A DNA stretch of 12,187 bases from Treponema_C sp050937815. Lineage in GTDB: Bacteria; Spirochaetota; Spirochaetia; Treponematales; Treponemataceae. Below the pieces are notes generated by a model that saw only the letters and a list, made by a program, of their open reading frames with translations, was not told the DNA's origin and did no database searches. Below are positions 5,504-11,995 of this stretch, piece by piece (the first letter of the stretch is position 1; each line of letters opens with the position of its first letter). Both the position numbers and the translations under genes were made by a program. The stretch covers positions 1 through 12,187 of the forward strand of contig NZ_JACDIJ010000024.1 in NCBI RefSeq assembly GCF_050937815.1, read 5' to 3'.

Positions 5504-7296
5504 AACCTTGTACGGCGTTTTTTTTTGCAGTTTTTGTAATCTTTGCTTTTTTAGGTTTTGCTTCTTGTTCGTCGGGATCTTCTTCTTCCGCCTTTATAGA
5601 ACAGCTTGATATTGCAGACGGTTTTATTGCAGCCGAAGATTACGGGGGAGCATGGCGCCTGCTTAAAAAAAATGCAAAACATGCACATACGTCGTGGGAT
5701 TATATAGGCCTTATTCGGCGTGCCCTGTTATTAAGCAAAAACGATTTTGCCGAAAAACAAATGCGTAAAGCGTTGTCGCTTTTTCCCGACAATCAAGAGC
5801 TTTTAGCGGTGTATACGCATTTTTTAATATCTTCAAATCGGACGGATGAAGCCCGTCCCTATGCGGTAAAATTGGAGGGCGGTAAATACGGATCCCTATA
5901 TGCGGAACTTCGATTTCGTACCGCCGGTGCCGCCGGCACCGAATCGGAAAGCACACATTTTTTATCATCCGCATATACTCAAGCATATATCGACGCGGCG
6001 GCGACTACCGGAAACAGCGCATATGTACGCAACGCCGCTTTAACCTATGCTTTGTCGGGACGCATGCGGGATGCCTTTTCCCTGCACCCTGCGGCGATGT
6101 CGGTATATGATATGCCGGAGTTTTGGGCGCGCCTTTCATATGATTCCGGTAATTTTATCCAATGTGCCGAAGATTTGCAGTTCGTACAGCCGAGCGCCGA
6201 AGCGGCCGCATTGTCGGCCGATGCTTTTTTGCGTTCCGGCGATGAACAAGCGGCCATTAAAGCATGGATTCATTCTATCGACCGTTTTCCGCTTGCGAAT
6301 CCGGCTTCGTGGTACAATGCCGCCCGTGCCGCCCTGCATGGCGGGAATATGGGGTATGCATACTTTTTTTTATCGTCGCTTACACGGAATTTTCCCGACT
6401 ATATTCCCGGTTTGAGCGCATACGGAAAATTATCCGTGTATGATGCGCCGCAAACCGGCGAACATCTTTTTTCGGCTGTTTTAAAAGAAAAAGGTATTAA
6501 AACCTTAAGTATGGAGCTTGACGATGTTGTGCCGCGTGCGGATCCGAGGGAAGCGCTGCTGCGTATGGAAAAAAGCTTAAACCGCAAAAAAGATGCGGCC
6601 CTTGCACTGGAACATTTAAAGTTGCAATGGATGCTTTCGGACTTACAGACGGGAACCGCCGCCGCTTCGGGTGAACGGCAAAAAGCCGCGGATATTTGGC
6701 GGCTGCTTGAAAAAAATATCGACGCTCCGTATGAAAACGACTCGCTTATTATCCGCTTTGCCCTGTGGTATTTTTGTAATAACAATATGATAGCGGAAGC
6801 ATCGGAATTGTTTAATAATTGGACTGCCGTGCGGTATAATCTTGAGTCTGATGCTGCCGGCAAAAAACAAGATAAAGAAAAAAACAAAAAAGAAGATAAA
6901 GAAGAAAGCGGCGTTGTATTTAAAGATGCGTGGGAATATGAAATCGCCGCATACATCGCTTTTAGACAGGAAGATTATTCCCTCGCCGAAAAAATTCTTG
7001 CAGCGGCGCAGCACAACAAAAACGTTGCTATATCGCCGAATGCCCTTCTTAATCTTGCCCTGTTGTATAACGGATCGAGCCGGCGCATACAAGCGCTTGC
7101 GCTGTACAAACAAATATTGGATACGGATATAGATAAAAAGTTAAAAGCCGAAATTTATTATAAAATTGCCCTTATTCAGCGCGAAAAAAAAGAAAACCGC
7201 AACGCGGTTTTGTCGCTGAATCAGGCATTGTCTTTGGATCCGGCTCACAGCAGATCCCGGCTTATGCTTAAACAATTGGATGCTTCGGCTCAGTAA
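5500..7296 (+). CDS. TPR-repeat lipoprotein
   Basis: The 598-aa product has a signal sequence with a spirochaete-type lipobox FASC (C23), followed by a serine-rich tether, so it is probably lipidated and periplasm-facing. Most of the rest is helical and TPR-like. The clearest motifs are 'IADGFIAAEDYGGAWRLLKK' near the start, 'FAEKQMRKALSLFPDNQELL', 'EAAALSADAFLRSGDEQAA', and, at the C terminus, 'ALLNLALLYNGSSRRIQALALYKQIL' and 'IYYKIALIQREKKENRNAVL'. A lysine/glutamate-rich linker (about 454-470, KKQDKEKNKKEDKEESG) separates the N-terminal part from the last repeats. The start overlaps the nusB stop by ATGA. Its position next to nusB is shared, as I recall, with T. pallidum TP1014. It is likely a scaffold for envelope proteins; no partner is identified. 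Confidence 0.85.
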   Translation: MKPCTAFFFAVFVIFAFLGFASCSSGSSSSAFIEQLDIADGFIAAEDYGGAWRLLKKNAKHAHTSWDYIGLIRRALLLSKNDFAEKQMRKALSLFPDNQELLAVYTHFLISSNRTDEARPYAVKLEGGKYGSLYAELRFRTAGAAGTESESTHFLSSAYTQAYIDAAATTGNSAYVRNAALTYALSGRMRDAFSLHPAAMSVYDMPEFWARLSYDSGNFIQCAEDLQFVQPSAEAAALSADAFLRSGDEQAAIKAWIHSIDRFPLANPASWYNAARAALHGGNMGYAYFFLSSLTRNFPDYIPGLSAYGKLSVYDAPQTGEHLFSAVLKEKGIKTLSMELDDVVPRADPREALLRMEKSLNRKKDAALALEHLKLQWMLSDLQTGTAAASGERQKAADIWRLLEKNIDAPYENDSLIIRFALWYFCNNNMIAEASELFNNWTAVRYNLESDAAGKKQDKEKNKKEDKEESGVVFKDAWEYEIAAYIAFRQEDYSLAEKILAAAQHNKNVAISPNALLNLALLYNGSSRRIQALALYKQILDTDIDKKLKAEIYYKIALIQREKKENRNAVLSLNQALSLDPAHSRSRLMLKQLDASAQ

Positions 7297-7320
7297 ATGC
7301 CGAATTATGCCGTTTATCAT

Positions 7321-7362
7321 AAAAAAAAGACTGCTCAATCCCCTTGGGACGGCAGCCTTTTT
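7321..7362. terminator. Bidirectional terminator between the TPR lipoprotein gene and groES
   Basis: The stem spans 7329-7357. On the minus strand GGCTGC pairs with GCAGTC (one G-U), with an inner GGG/CCC pairing, and is followed by T8 (A8 at 7321-7328 on the plus strand). On the plus strand the same stem with one mismatch is followed by T5 (7358-7362). It sits between the convergent stops at 7296 and 7368 and serves groES best. Confidence 0.8.
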
Positions 7363-7367
7363 AGTTT

Positions 7368-7634
7368 TTATTCGATAACCGCAATTATATCTTCGGCTTT
7401 TAAGATAAGGTGCTCTTCGCCGTCGATTTTGATTTGGGTTCCGGCGTATTTATCATACATAACCCGCTGTTTGGGTTGGACGGTAATCTTTTCTTTATCC
7501 GTACCGATTGCAATTACACAGGCTATTTGAGTTTTTTCTTGAGCCGTGTCCGGAATAATAATTCCGCCGGCTGTTTTTGATTCGGTTTTTTCCATTTTTA
7601 CCAGAACTCTGTCCGCTAAAGGTTTAACCTTCAT
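7368..7634 (-). CDS. groES: Co-chaperonin GroES, encoded without groEL
   Basis: The 88-aa product has the usual GroES layout: MKVKPLADRVLVKM at the N terminus, the mobile loop ending in TAGGIIIPDTAQEK (about 20-35), the region KQRVMYDKYAGTQIK, and the end HLILKAEDIIAVIE. GroES caps GroEL during ATP-driven folding in the cytoplasm. A strong GGAGG site (7641-7645 on the plus strand as CCTCC) lies six bases before the ATG. No groEL is next to it: the upstream neighbour is divergent and the downstream neighbour convergent. Separation of groES and groEL is also what I recall in T. pallidum. No CIRCE element (TTAGCACTC-N9-GAGTGCTAA) is visible upstream, so HrcA control is not supported here. Confidence 0.97.
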   Translation of the reverse strand: MKVKPLADRVLVKMEKTESKTAGGIIIPDTAQEKTQIACVIAIGTDKEKITVQPKQRVMYDKYAGTQIKIDGEEHLILKAEDIIAVIE

Positions 7635-7673
7635 TCTAATCCTCCAAATACAAAGATAATCTTGTTAAACATA

Positions 7674-7703
7674 AATATACAAAAAAAAAGGCGCTTCCGT
7701 CAA
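7674..7703 (-). promoter_or_regulatory. groES promoter
   Basis: On the minus strand, -35 TTGACG (7703-7698), an 18-bp spacer containing T9, and -10 TATATT (7679-7674). The predicted start near 7667 gives a leader of about 33 nt that includes the ribosome binding site. Confidence 0.65.
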
Positions 7704-7756
7704 CTTAAAAAGAAATTAAGAATATGTACTTTTTTTTAAAAAAAGATAAATTAACG

Positions 7757-7785
7757 TTGTATTTATTGAAAAAATATTGTATCAT
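7757..7785 (+). promoter_or_regulatory. Candidate promoter of the lipoprotein-LysM operon
   Basis: -35 TTGTAT (7757-7762), 17-bp spacer, -10 TATCAT (7780-7785), in an AT-rich stretch. The predicted start near 7792 leaves a long leader of about 120 nt. The -35 is weak. Confidence 0.5.
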
Positions 7786-7791
7786 CTTTAT

Positions 7792-7914
7792 TATTGAGGC
7801 ATTTTGTTTCAGTTTAGTCCGATTCTTTCTTGGCTGTAAAAATCGCTGCGGTTTCGGCTTTATGGTGCTTTAATATGCCGCTGGTGCGGACTTCTATAAA
7901 ACCAGGAGGATTGT
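7792..7914 (+). promoter_or_regulatory. Long structured 5' leader of the lipoprotein gene
   Basis: AGTCCG (7816-7821) can pair with CGGACT (7887-7892), closing a 65-nt domain. A local hairpin CCGC-TGGT-GCGG (7878-7881/7886-7889) uses part of the same bases, so the two foldings exclude one another. AGGAGG then leads to ATG 7915. No known riboswitch class was recognised. Confidence 0.4.
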
Positions 7915-8874
7915 ATGAAAAAATGGATAGTTCCCGGCTTATGCCTATACTGCCTTTTTACCTTGTTTTTCTTCGGCTGTAAAACTCCGCCGAAGGATAC
8001 GACGCCTGCAGAACAACCCGATTCTACAGGTCAAGCCGTCGTTGAAACAACCGATAATACGGGAGTTGTGCAGCCGGCCGGTTCCGATTTAACTGCAGCC
8101 AATGCAAAATTGCTCGAACAAGCTGCCGCGGCTCGTAAAAAAGCCGTCGATGCCGGCGCTCAGCGCAACTTGCCCAAAGAACTTGCGGCAATCGATAAAG
8201 AGTCCCGCGACCTTCAATCGGCATATAAAGCCGGCGGCGATCCTGCCGAATTTAACAAAAAAATGTCGGATATTGTGTACCGGTATAAGGCTTTGGAACA
8301 AGCGTCTTATGCGTATGCGGATCGGAAAAAAATTACCGATATGGATTTTGTAAAATATGCCAAAAAAGAATATGACGAAGCGGACAAAGATTTTCGCAAA
8401 GCCGAATCTATGTTAAAATCCGGTGCAAGCGGAAAGGACTTGTATGACATTTCAAAAAAATCCGCAGACGGTTATCGTTCCGTAATAAAAGCGGGTTACA
8501 AGGTATTGGCTGAAACCGAGCGGGATAAAGTTGCCGCCCTTAAGCAAAAAGCCGATGAGGTAAAGTCATCCGTTGCGGATAAAAACGGTTATACCGGTGC
8601 CGTTGCATTTTATACAAGGGCGAATCAGGAATTGCAATCCGGTCAAACCGAAAAAGCCTATAATAACTATGTTACTTGTTATGGTATGTTGGACAAAGTG
8701 TATCAGGGAGTTTTGAAAAAACGTGCGGCCGCTGAAGAGGCTATGGCGCGCGCAAAACGCCGTGTGGAAGAATCCGATGCCGTAGCTGTCAAAGCCGATG
8801 CTATCGCTCCTGTTGAACAGGTAGAGGCGCTTGACGCTTTGGACAATACTAAATCCGGACAGGGGGCCCAATAA
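7915..8874 (+). CDS. Alanine/lysine-rich helical lipoprotein
   Basis: The 319-aa product has a signal peptide and lipobox FFGC (C22), then a Pro/Thr-rich linker (about 24-60). The remainder is rich in Ala, Lys and Glu and looks like long helices: 'AKLLEQAAAARKKAVDAG' (about 65-82), 'KALEQASYAYADRKKITD', 'KEYDEADKDFRKAESMLKSG', and 'VAFYTRANQELQSGQTEKAYNNYVTCYGML', the last being TPR-like. It is a likely periplasm-facing anchored lipoprotein. Family not recognised; the layout suggests a spirochaete-specific envelope protein. It has an excellent AGGAGG site. Its stop overlaps the ATG of the LysM gene by one base (TAATG, 8872-8876), so the two are co-transcribed and probably act together. Confidence 0.75.
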   Translation: MKKWIVPGLCLYCLFTLFFFGCKTPPKDTTPAEQPDSTGQAVVETTDNTGVVQPAGSDLTAANAKLLEQAAAARKKAVDAGAQRNLPKELAAIDKESRDLQSAYKAGGDPAEFNKKMSDIVYRYKALEQASYAYADRKKITDMDFVKYAKKEYDEADKDFRKAESMLKSGASGKDLYDISKKSADGYRSVIKAGYKVLAETERDKVAALKQKADEVKSSVADKNGYTGAVAFYTRANQELQSGQTEKAYNNYVTCYGMLDKVYQGVLKKRAAAEEAMARAKRRVEESDAVAVKADAIAPVEQVEALDALDNTKSGQGAQ

Positions 8875-9626
8875 TGAAAAAAAACGTATTAATTGTTTTA
8901 TGCCTGCTTGGAATTTTTGTGTGTGCTCTTTCGGCTGCAAGTTATATAGATAATCCGTATCAAAAACTGGCCAGAGAGTATAAGGCAAAATCGGAAAAAG
9001 CCTTTGATGCCGGCGATTATGATAAAGCGGTTGAATATTCTCTTTTAGCTGAAGAAAATGCCGAGTTGTCGGAAGCATATGTTGCCGAAATGCTTGCAAA
9101 ATATGAAGCCAATACCCGTATTATTTACGCGCGAAACAGAGTGTTGTATGCTAAAAATTTAAAGGCGGATGTAAATTATCCTATGGCATTTGCGGCAGGA
9201 CAAAAAGCTTTGGATAATGCCGTTTTGGCATACGGTATGGAAAACTGGGCGACGGCAACTTTATATGCCGAAGAGTGTTTGACGGCGCTTCAGGGTATAA
9301 AAGAAATATTGCCGCTTCCGAAATATTATATTGTAACGCCTTGGGCAAAATCAAAGGATTGCTATTGGAATATTTCGGCAAAACCTTATGTATATAACAA
9401 TCCGCTTTTGTGGGAAAATCTGTATCAGGCAAATAAATCTTCCATGCCGGATCCTTCCAATGCGGATCTTATTCATCCCGGTATGAAAATTACAATTCCC
9501 AGTTTAAATGGAGAGTTCCGCGACGGTGTATATTCTCCTTCCGTAAAATATGATGTTTACGGTGCTCAAAAAACGGGTACGGAAAATTCACCCGGCATCT
9601 ACGGTCAACAAACTCCGAAACCTTAA
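8874..9626 (+). CDS. Exported TPR-like/LysM domain protein
   Basis: The 250-aa product has a signal peptide (to about ALSA21|A). Residues 37-65 (AKSEKAFDAGDYDKAVEYSLLAEEN) form a TPR-like helix pair, with further helices to about 145. Residues about 151-209 fit a LysM fold: the opening YYIVTPWAKSKDCYWNISAK replaces the usual 'Y.V..GDSLW.IA', followed by LLWENLYQANKSSM and the ending LIHPGMKITIP. LysM domains bind peptidoglycan, so this is probably a periplasmic, wall-associated partner of the lipoprotein encoded just upstream (TAATG overlap). The canonical GD of LysM is not present, so the glycan-binding role is inferred. The gene ends tail-to-tail with the Nudix gene, and the two stop codons overlap. 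Confidence 0.8.
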   Translation: MKKNVLIVLCLLGIFVCALSAASYIDNPYQKLAREYKAKSEKAFDAGDYDKAVEYSLLAEENAELSEAYVAEMLAKYEANTRIIYARNRVLYAKNLKADVNYPMAFAAGQKALDNAVLAYGMENWATATLYAEECLTALQGIKEILPLPKYYIVTPWAKSKDCYWNISAKPYVYNNPLLWENLYQANKSSMPDPSNADLIHPGMKITIPSLNGEFRDGVYSPSVKYDVYGAQKTGTENSPGIYGQQTPKP

Positions 9627-10225
9627 GTATCGGATTGTCCGTATAAATACAGGGCGGCCGCCATAAGTGCATGAATGTACGGCGGGCGCCCCATTTTTTT
9701 ATATACCTCGCCGATCGGAACGACAAGCGGCTGTAGAAATTCATCCTCATCCGGCTCCGGTTTTCCGATGTCTGAAAGGGCGGTTGCTGTAAAAAAGTAA
9801 ACAGTGTTGCAAAACAAAGCGGGGTTTGGATTCATAGTTCCGAGCAGGGTGCAGTTTTCGGCTTTAAATCCGGTTTCTTCACGCAGTTCCCGCAATGCGG
9901 CATCTTCGGGGGCTTCTCCTTCGTTTATAACGCCGCCCGGAAATTCTATGCTGAGTTTATTTTCTCCAGCGCGCCATTGCTTTACAAGTAAAAAACACGG
10001 CTCGCTGATACCGGCGCTTTTTTGCATGTCGTTTGCAGACAATACGGGTACCGTTATCACCCAATCGGGTGCGTTAACCGTAATAAAGCTTTTTTTTTCG
10101 CCTGCGGGTGAAACGGCTTGCTGATCGTTTATTGTAAATACCGGTGTTTTGTATATGCCCGTTTTTGTGTTTACTTCCCAAATTAAATTGTTGTTCATGC
10201 CTTTTGTTTTAGTATCGTCATTCAT
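9623..10225 (-). CDS. Nudix hydrolase, ADP-ribose pyrophosphatase-like
   Basis: The 200-aa product contains a complete Nudix box, G-x5-E-x7-REUxEExGU, at residues 98-120 (GVINEGE...RELREETGF), which binds Mg2+ and positions the pyrophosphate. The preceding VKQWRAGENKLSIEFPGG is the pattern of ADP-ribose pyrophosphatases (NudF-like), which split ADP-ribose to AMP and ribose-5-phosphate. The C-terminal LQPLVVPIGEVYKKM is also usual for the family. Substrate is inferred. The ATG at 10223-10225 is used here, but ribosome-binding support is weak: GGGG lies 13 bases upstream, and a second Met at residue 10 is possible. The stop TAA shares bases 9624-9625 with the LysM gene stop, leaving no room for a terminator between them. 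Confidence 0.9.
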   Translation of the reverse strand: MNDDTKTKGMNNNLIWEVNTKTGIYKTPVFTINDQQAVSPAGEKKSFITVNAPDWVITVPVLSANDMQKSAGISEPCFLLVKQWRAGENKLSIEFPGGVINEGEAPEDAALRELREETGFKAENCTLLGTMNPNPALFCNTVYFFTATALSDIGKPEPDEDEFLQPLVVPIGEVYKKMGRPPYIHALMAAALYLYGQSDT

Positions 10226-10243
10226 AAAACTGTAAAATCCCCT

Positions 10244-10272
10244 TTGACAAGTTTTGGTTTTCGCCTTATTCT
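10244..10272 (+). promoter_or_regulatory. Strong promoter upstream of the kinase-like gene
   Basis: -35 TTGACA (10244-10249), 17-bp spacer, -10 TATTCT (10267-10272). The predicted start near 10279 gives a leader of about 145 nt before ATG 10425. It lies just upstream of the divergent Nudix start. Confidence 0.7.
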
Positions 10273-10325
10273 ATATATGCATAAAAGATGTACAAAGTAC
10301 GCTGTGTTTTTATAGAATAAAGAAT

Positions 10326-10369
10326 CCGCTTGCTAAAGTAAAGAGGCGGTTTTATTGCCGCGGATGCGG
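10326..10369 (+). promoter_or_regulatory. Attenuator-like leader with alternating pairing segments
   Basis: Four segments alternate: CCGC (10326-10329), GCGG (10346-10349), CCGC (10358-10361) and GCGG (10366-10369). Pairing 1:2 (extended to CCGCTT/AGGCGG) precedes TTTTATT (10350-10356), a terminator-like arrangement. Pairing 2:3 would prevent it, and 3:4 gives the hairpin CCGC-GGAT-GCGG. If 1:2 terminates, a small RNA of about 75 nt would result. The stems are short. Confidence 0.4.
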
Positions 10370-10424
10370 TTGGATTGTAAAAAACGGCGTACGTTCCCGA
10401 TGTGTATTATAGTGGGGGTGTGTT

Positions 10425-11246
10425 ATGGCTGTTATTGCGATTTCACGGCAGGTTGCGGCTTGCGGCGATGAAATAGCTGCGGAATTGGCGACTTTATTGG
10501 GATATACGTTTATAGACCGCAAGGATATTGAAGATAAAATCATATCCTTAGGTTTTCCTGCGGAAAAACTTGAAAAATACGATGAAAAAAAACCCGGATT
10601 TTTTGCCTCTCTTGCTAAAAATAGAGATGAATATTTGGATTATCTTCAAACGGCGATATTAGAGGCGGCCGCTTTAGGAAACTGTATTTTGATAGGACGC
10701 GGTGCTTTTGCCGTTTTGGAAAAAGTGCCGAATCTTTTGGCCGTACGCTTTGTTGCATCGGATTCCGTGCGTACAAAACGCCTTATGGATGAGTTTGCAT
10801 GGGATGAAAAACAAGCGCTGCAGCGCATGGAAGAAAGCGATTCGAATCGCATAGGCTTTCATAAAAGTTTTTTTAACATATCGGTAGAAGATCCCGCCCA
10901 TTTTCATGTGGTTTTAAATACCGGTTTGTTCAGTGCCCATAACGCGGCCCTTGTGCTTGCTGAAATGTGCAAAAAATTGATTACCAAAGAGCTTGAGCAA
11001 AGCGGCAAACAAAAAATCGAAGATTTACTGACAGCCCAGCATTTGGTTAATACGCTTGTTTTTGAGTATAAGTTAAGTATCAATTTTTTGCGGGCGATTA
11101 TAAACGGCAAAACGCTTACATTGCAAGGAATTGCCGAATCTCCCGTTGTTGCAGAAAAAGCGGTGAAAATTGCATCCGACATTATAAAAGACAAAGAAGT
11201 CCTTTCGGCTATCAGTATTGTACAGGACTTTAAATCTTATCCTTAA
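10425..11246 (+). CDS. Cytidylate kinase-like protein with C-terminal BON-like domain
   Basis: The 273-aa product starts with AVIAISRQVAACGDEIAAEL and LLGYTFIDRKDI, the pattern of the cytidylate-kinase-like family (usual 'ITISRQ.GSGG..IA..LA..LG...YDR'). CILIGRGAF (87-95) and LAVRFVASDSVRTKRLM (105-121) are also typical of the fold. The P-loop position reads RQVAACGDE instead of a glycine-rich loop, so NMP kinase activity is uncertain. Residues about 203-268 look like a BON domain (VNTLVFEYKLS, then GKTLTLQGIAESPVVAEKAV and ending EVLSAISIVQDF). BON domains in other proteins bind membranes or ligands; here the job is unknown. The start has GGGGGTG just upstream. pgsA begins 55 bp after the stop but has its own promoter. 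Confidence 0.75.
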   Translation: MAVIAISRQVAACGDEIAAELATLLGYTFIDRKDIEDKIISLGFPAEKLEKYDEKKPGFFASLAKNRDEYLDYLQTAILEAAALGNCILIGRGAFAVLEKVPNLLAVRFVASDSVRTKRLMDEFAWDEKQALQRMEESDSNRIGFHKSFFNISVEDPAHFHVVLNTGLFSAHNAALVLAEMCKKLITKELEQSGKQKIEDLLTAQHLVNTLVFEYKLSINFLRAIINGKTLTLQGIAESPVVAEKAVKIASDIIKDKEVLSAISIVQDFKSYP

Positions 11247-11266
11247 AAGACCGTCTATATCGGTTG

Positions 11267-11295
11267 TTTACAGCCGCTGTTTTTTGTGCTATAGT
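11267..11295 (+). promoter_or_regulatory. pgsA promoter placed for leaderless transcription
   Basis: -35 TTTACA (11267-11272), 17-bp spacer, -10 TATAGT (11290-11295), then six bases TAAACC and ATG 11302. The predicted +1 is the A of the ATG. No Shine-Dalgarno sequence is present. Confidence 0.7.
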
Positions 11296-11301
11296 TAAAC
11301 C

Positions 11302-11892
11302 ATGAAAACGGCGGATATGCTCAGCGCGGTGCGTATTTTTTTTGCGCCCGTATTTTTTTTCCTATACTTTATTCCTTTATGGACCCAAAGTTTTTTTCAT
11401 GTATCGGCATACCTTTTGCTTCCTCTGCTTGTTTTAGCTGAATTTACCGATTTTTTAGACGGGTTTTATGCGCGGAAGCATAACGAAGTAAGCGATTTCG
11501 GAAAACTGTTTGATCCCTTTGCCGATGTGTTTTTGCATGTGACGACTTTTTTTTGTTATGCGTTCAGCGGATATATGCCCTTGTGGACGCTCGTTTTGAT
11601 TATTCACCGCGAATTGGGAATGCTTTTTGTACGGCTGATTGCCGTAAAACACGGCATTACGATTGGGGCCAAGATGGGCGGGAAGATTAAAACCGTTTTA
11701 TATATAGCGGCGGGTATGTTTTCCCTTGTTTTGGAAAGCGCTACAAGGCTTGATTTTACTGAAAATCTTCCCATGCAGGCATTGCGTGCAATAGGAATTT
11801 TATTGTATGTGCTTTGTGTCGTATTCGCTTACGCCTCGTTTATTCATTATATAATTTCATTTAAATCAGCTATACACGATAAAACAAGATAA
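11302..11892 (+). CDS. pgsA: CDP-alcohol phosphatidyltransferase, probably phosphatidylglycerophosphate synthase
   Basis: The 196-aa membrane enzyme carries the complete CDP-alcohol phosphatidyltransferase signature D-G-x2-A-R-x8-G-x3-D-x3-D at residues 53-75 (D53, G54, A57, R58, G67, D71, D75), with D50 in front. These residues bind the metal ions and CDP-diacylglycerol. Hydrophobic segments flank it (about 10-26, 32-48, 76-88, 92-104, 131-145, 162-185), fitting the six-helix family fold. Length and general pattern fit PgsA, which makes phosphatidylglycerophosphate from CDP-diacylglycerol and glycerol-3-phosphate; a related enzyme (for example a phosphatidylserine or phosphatidylcholine synthase) is not excluded because the substrate cannot be read from the motif. 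Predicted to be transcribed as a leaderless message. No clear terminator follows; only a 4-bp GCTA/TAGC hairpin is seen at 11896-11906. Confidence 0.85.
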   Translation: MKTADMLSAVRIFFAPVFFFLYFIPLWTQSFFHVSAYLLLPLLVLAEFTDFLDGFYARKHNEVSDFGKLFDPFADVFLHVTTFFCYAFSGYMPLWTLVLIIHRELGMLFVRLIAVKHGITIGAKMGGKIKTVLYIAAGMFSLVLESATRLDFTENLPMQALRAIGILLYVLCVVFAYASFIHYIISFKSAIHDKTR

Positions 11893-11959
11893 AATGCTAA
11901 GATAGCGTAAGGGAACTGAAAGAAAAGAGAAAAAAAGTAAAAAAAAAGCGATAATGCGC

Positions 11960-11989
11960 TTGACATAAAATAGTGAGATATGATATATT
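11960..11989 (+). promoter_or_regulatory. Strong promoter with A-tract UP-like element at the right edge
   Basis: -35 TTGACA (11960-11965), 18-bp spacer, -10 TATATT (11984-11989). Upstream, about 11919-11948 is almost pure A with some G, like an UP element of stable-RNA promoters. The predicted start is near 11996. Confidence 0.7.
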
Positions 11990-11995
11990 CAATTC

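Noticed and set aside
6399..6956. 185-codon minus-strand open frame
   Set aside because: It lies wholly inside the TPR lipoprotein gene, is rich in Ser/Phe/Leu as expected of an antisense shadow, and has no own signals.
7635..7760. CIRCE/HrcA operator upstream of groES
   Set aside because: No TTAGCACTC or GAGTGCTAA half-site is present on either strand.
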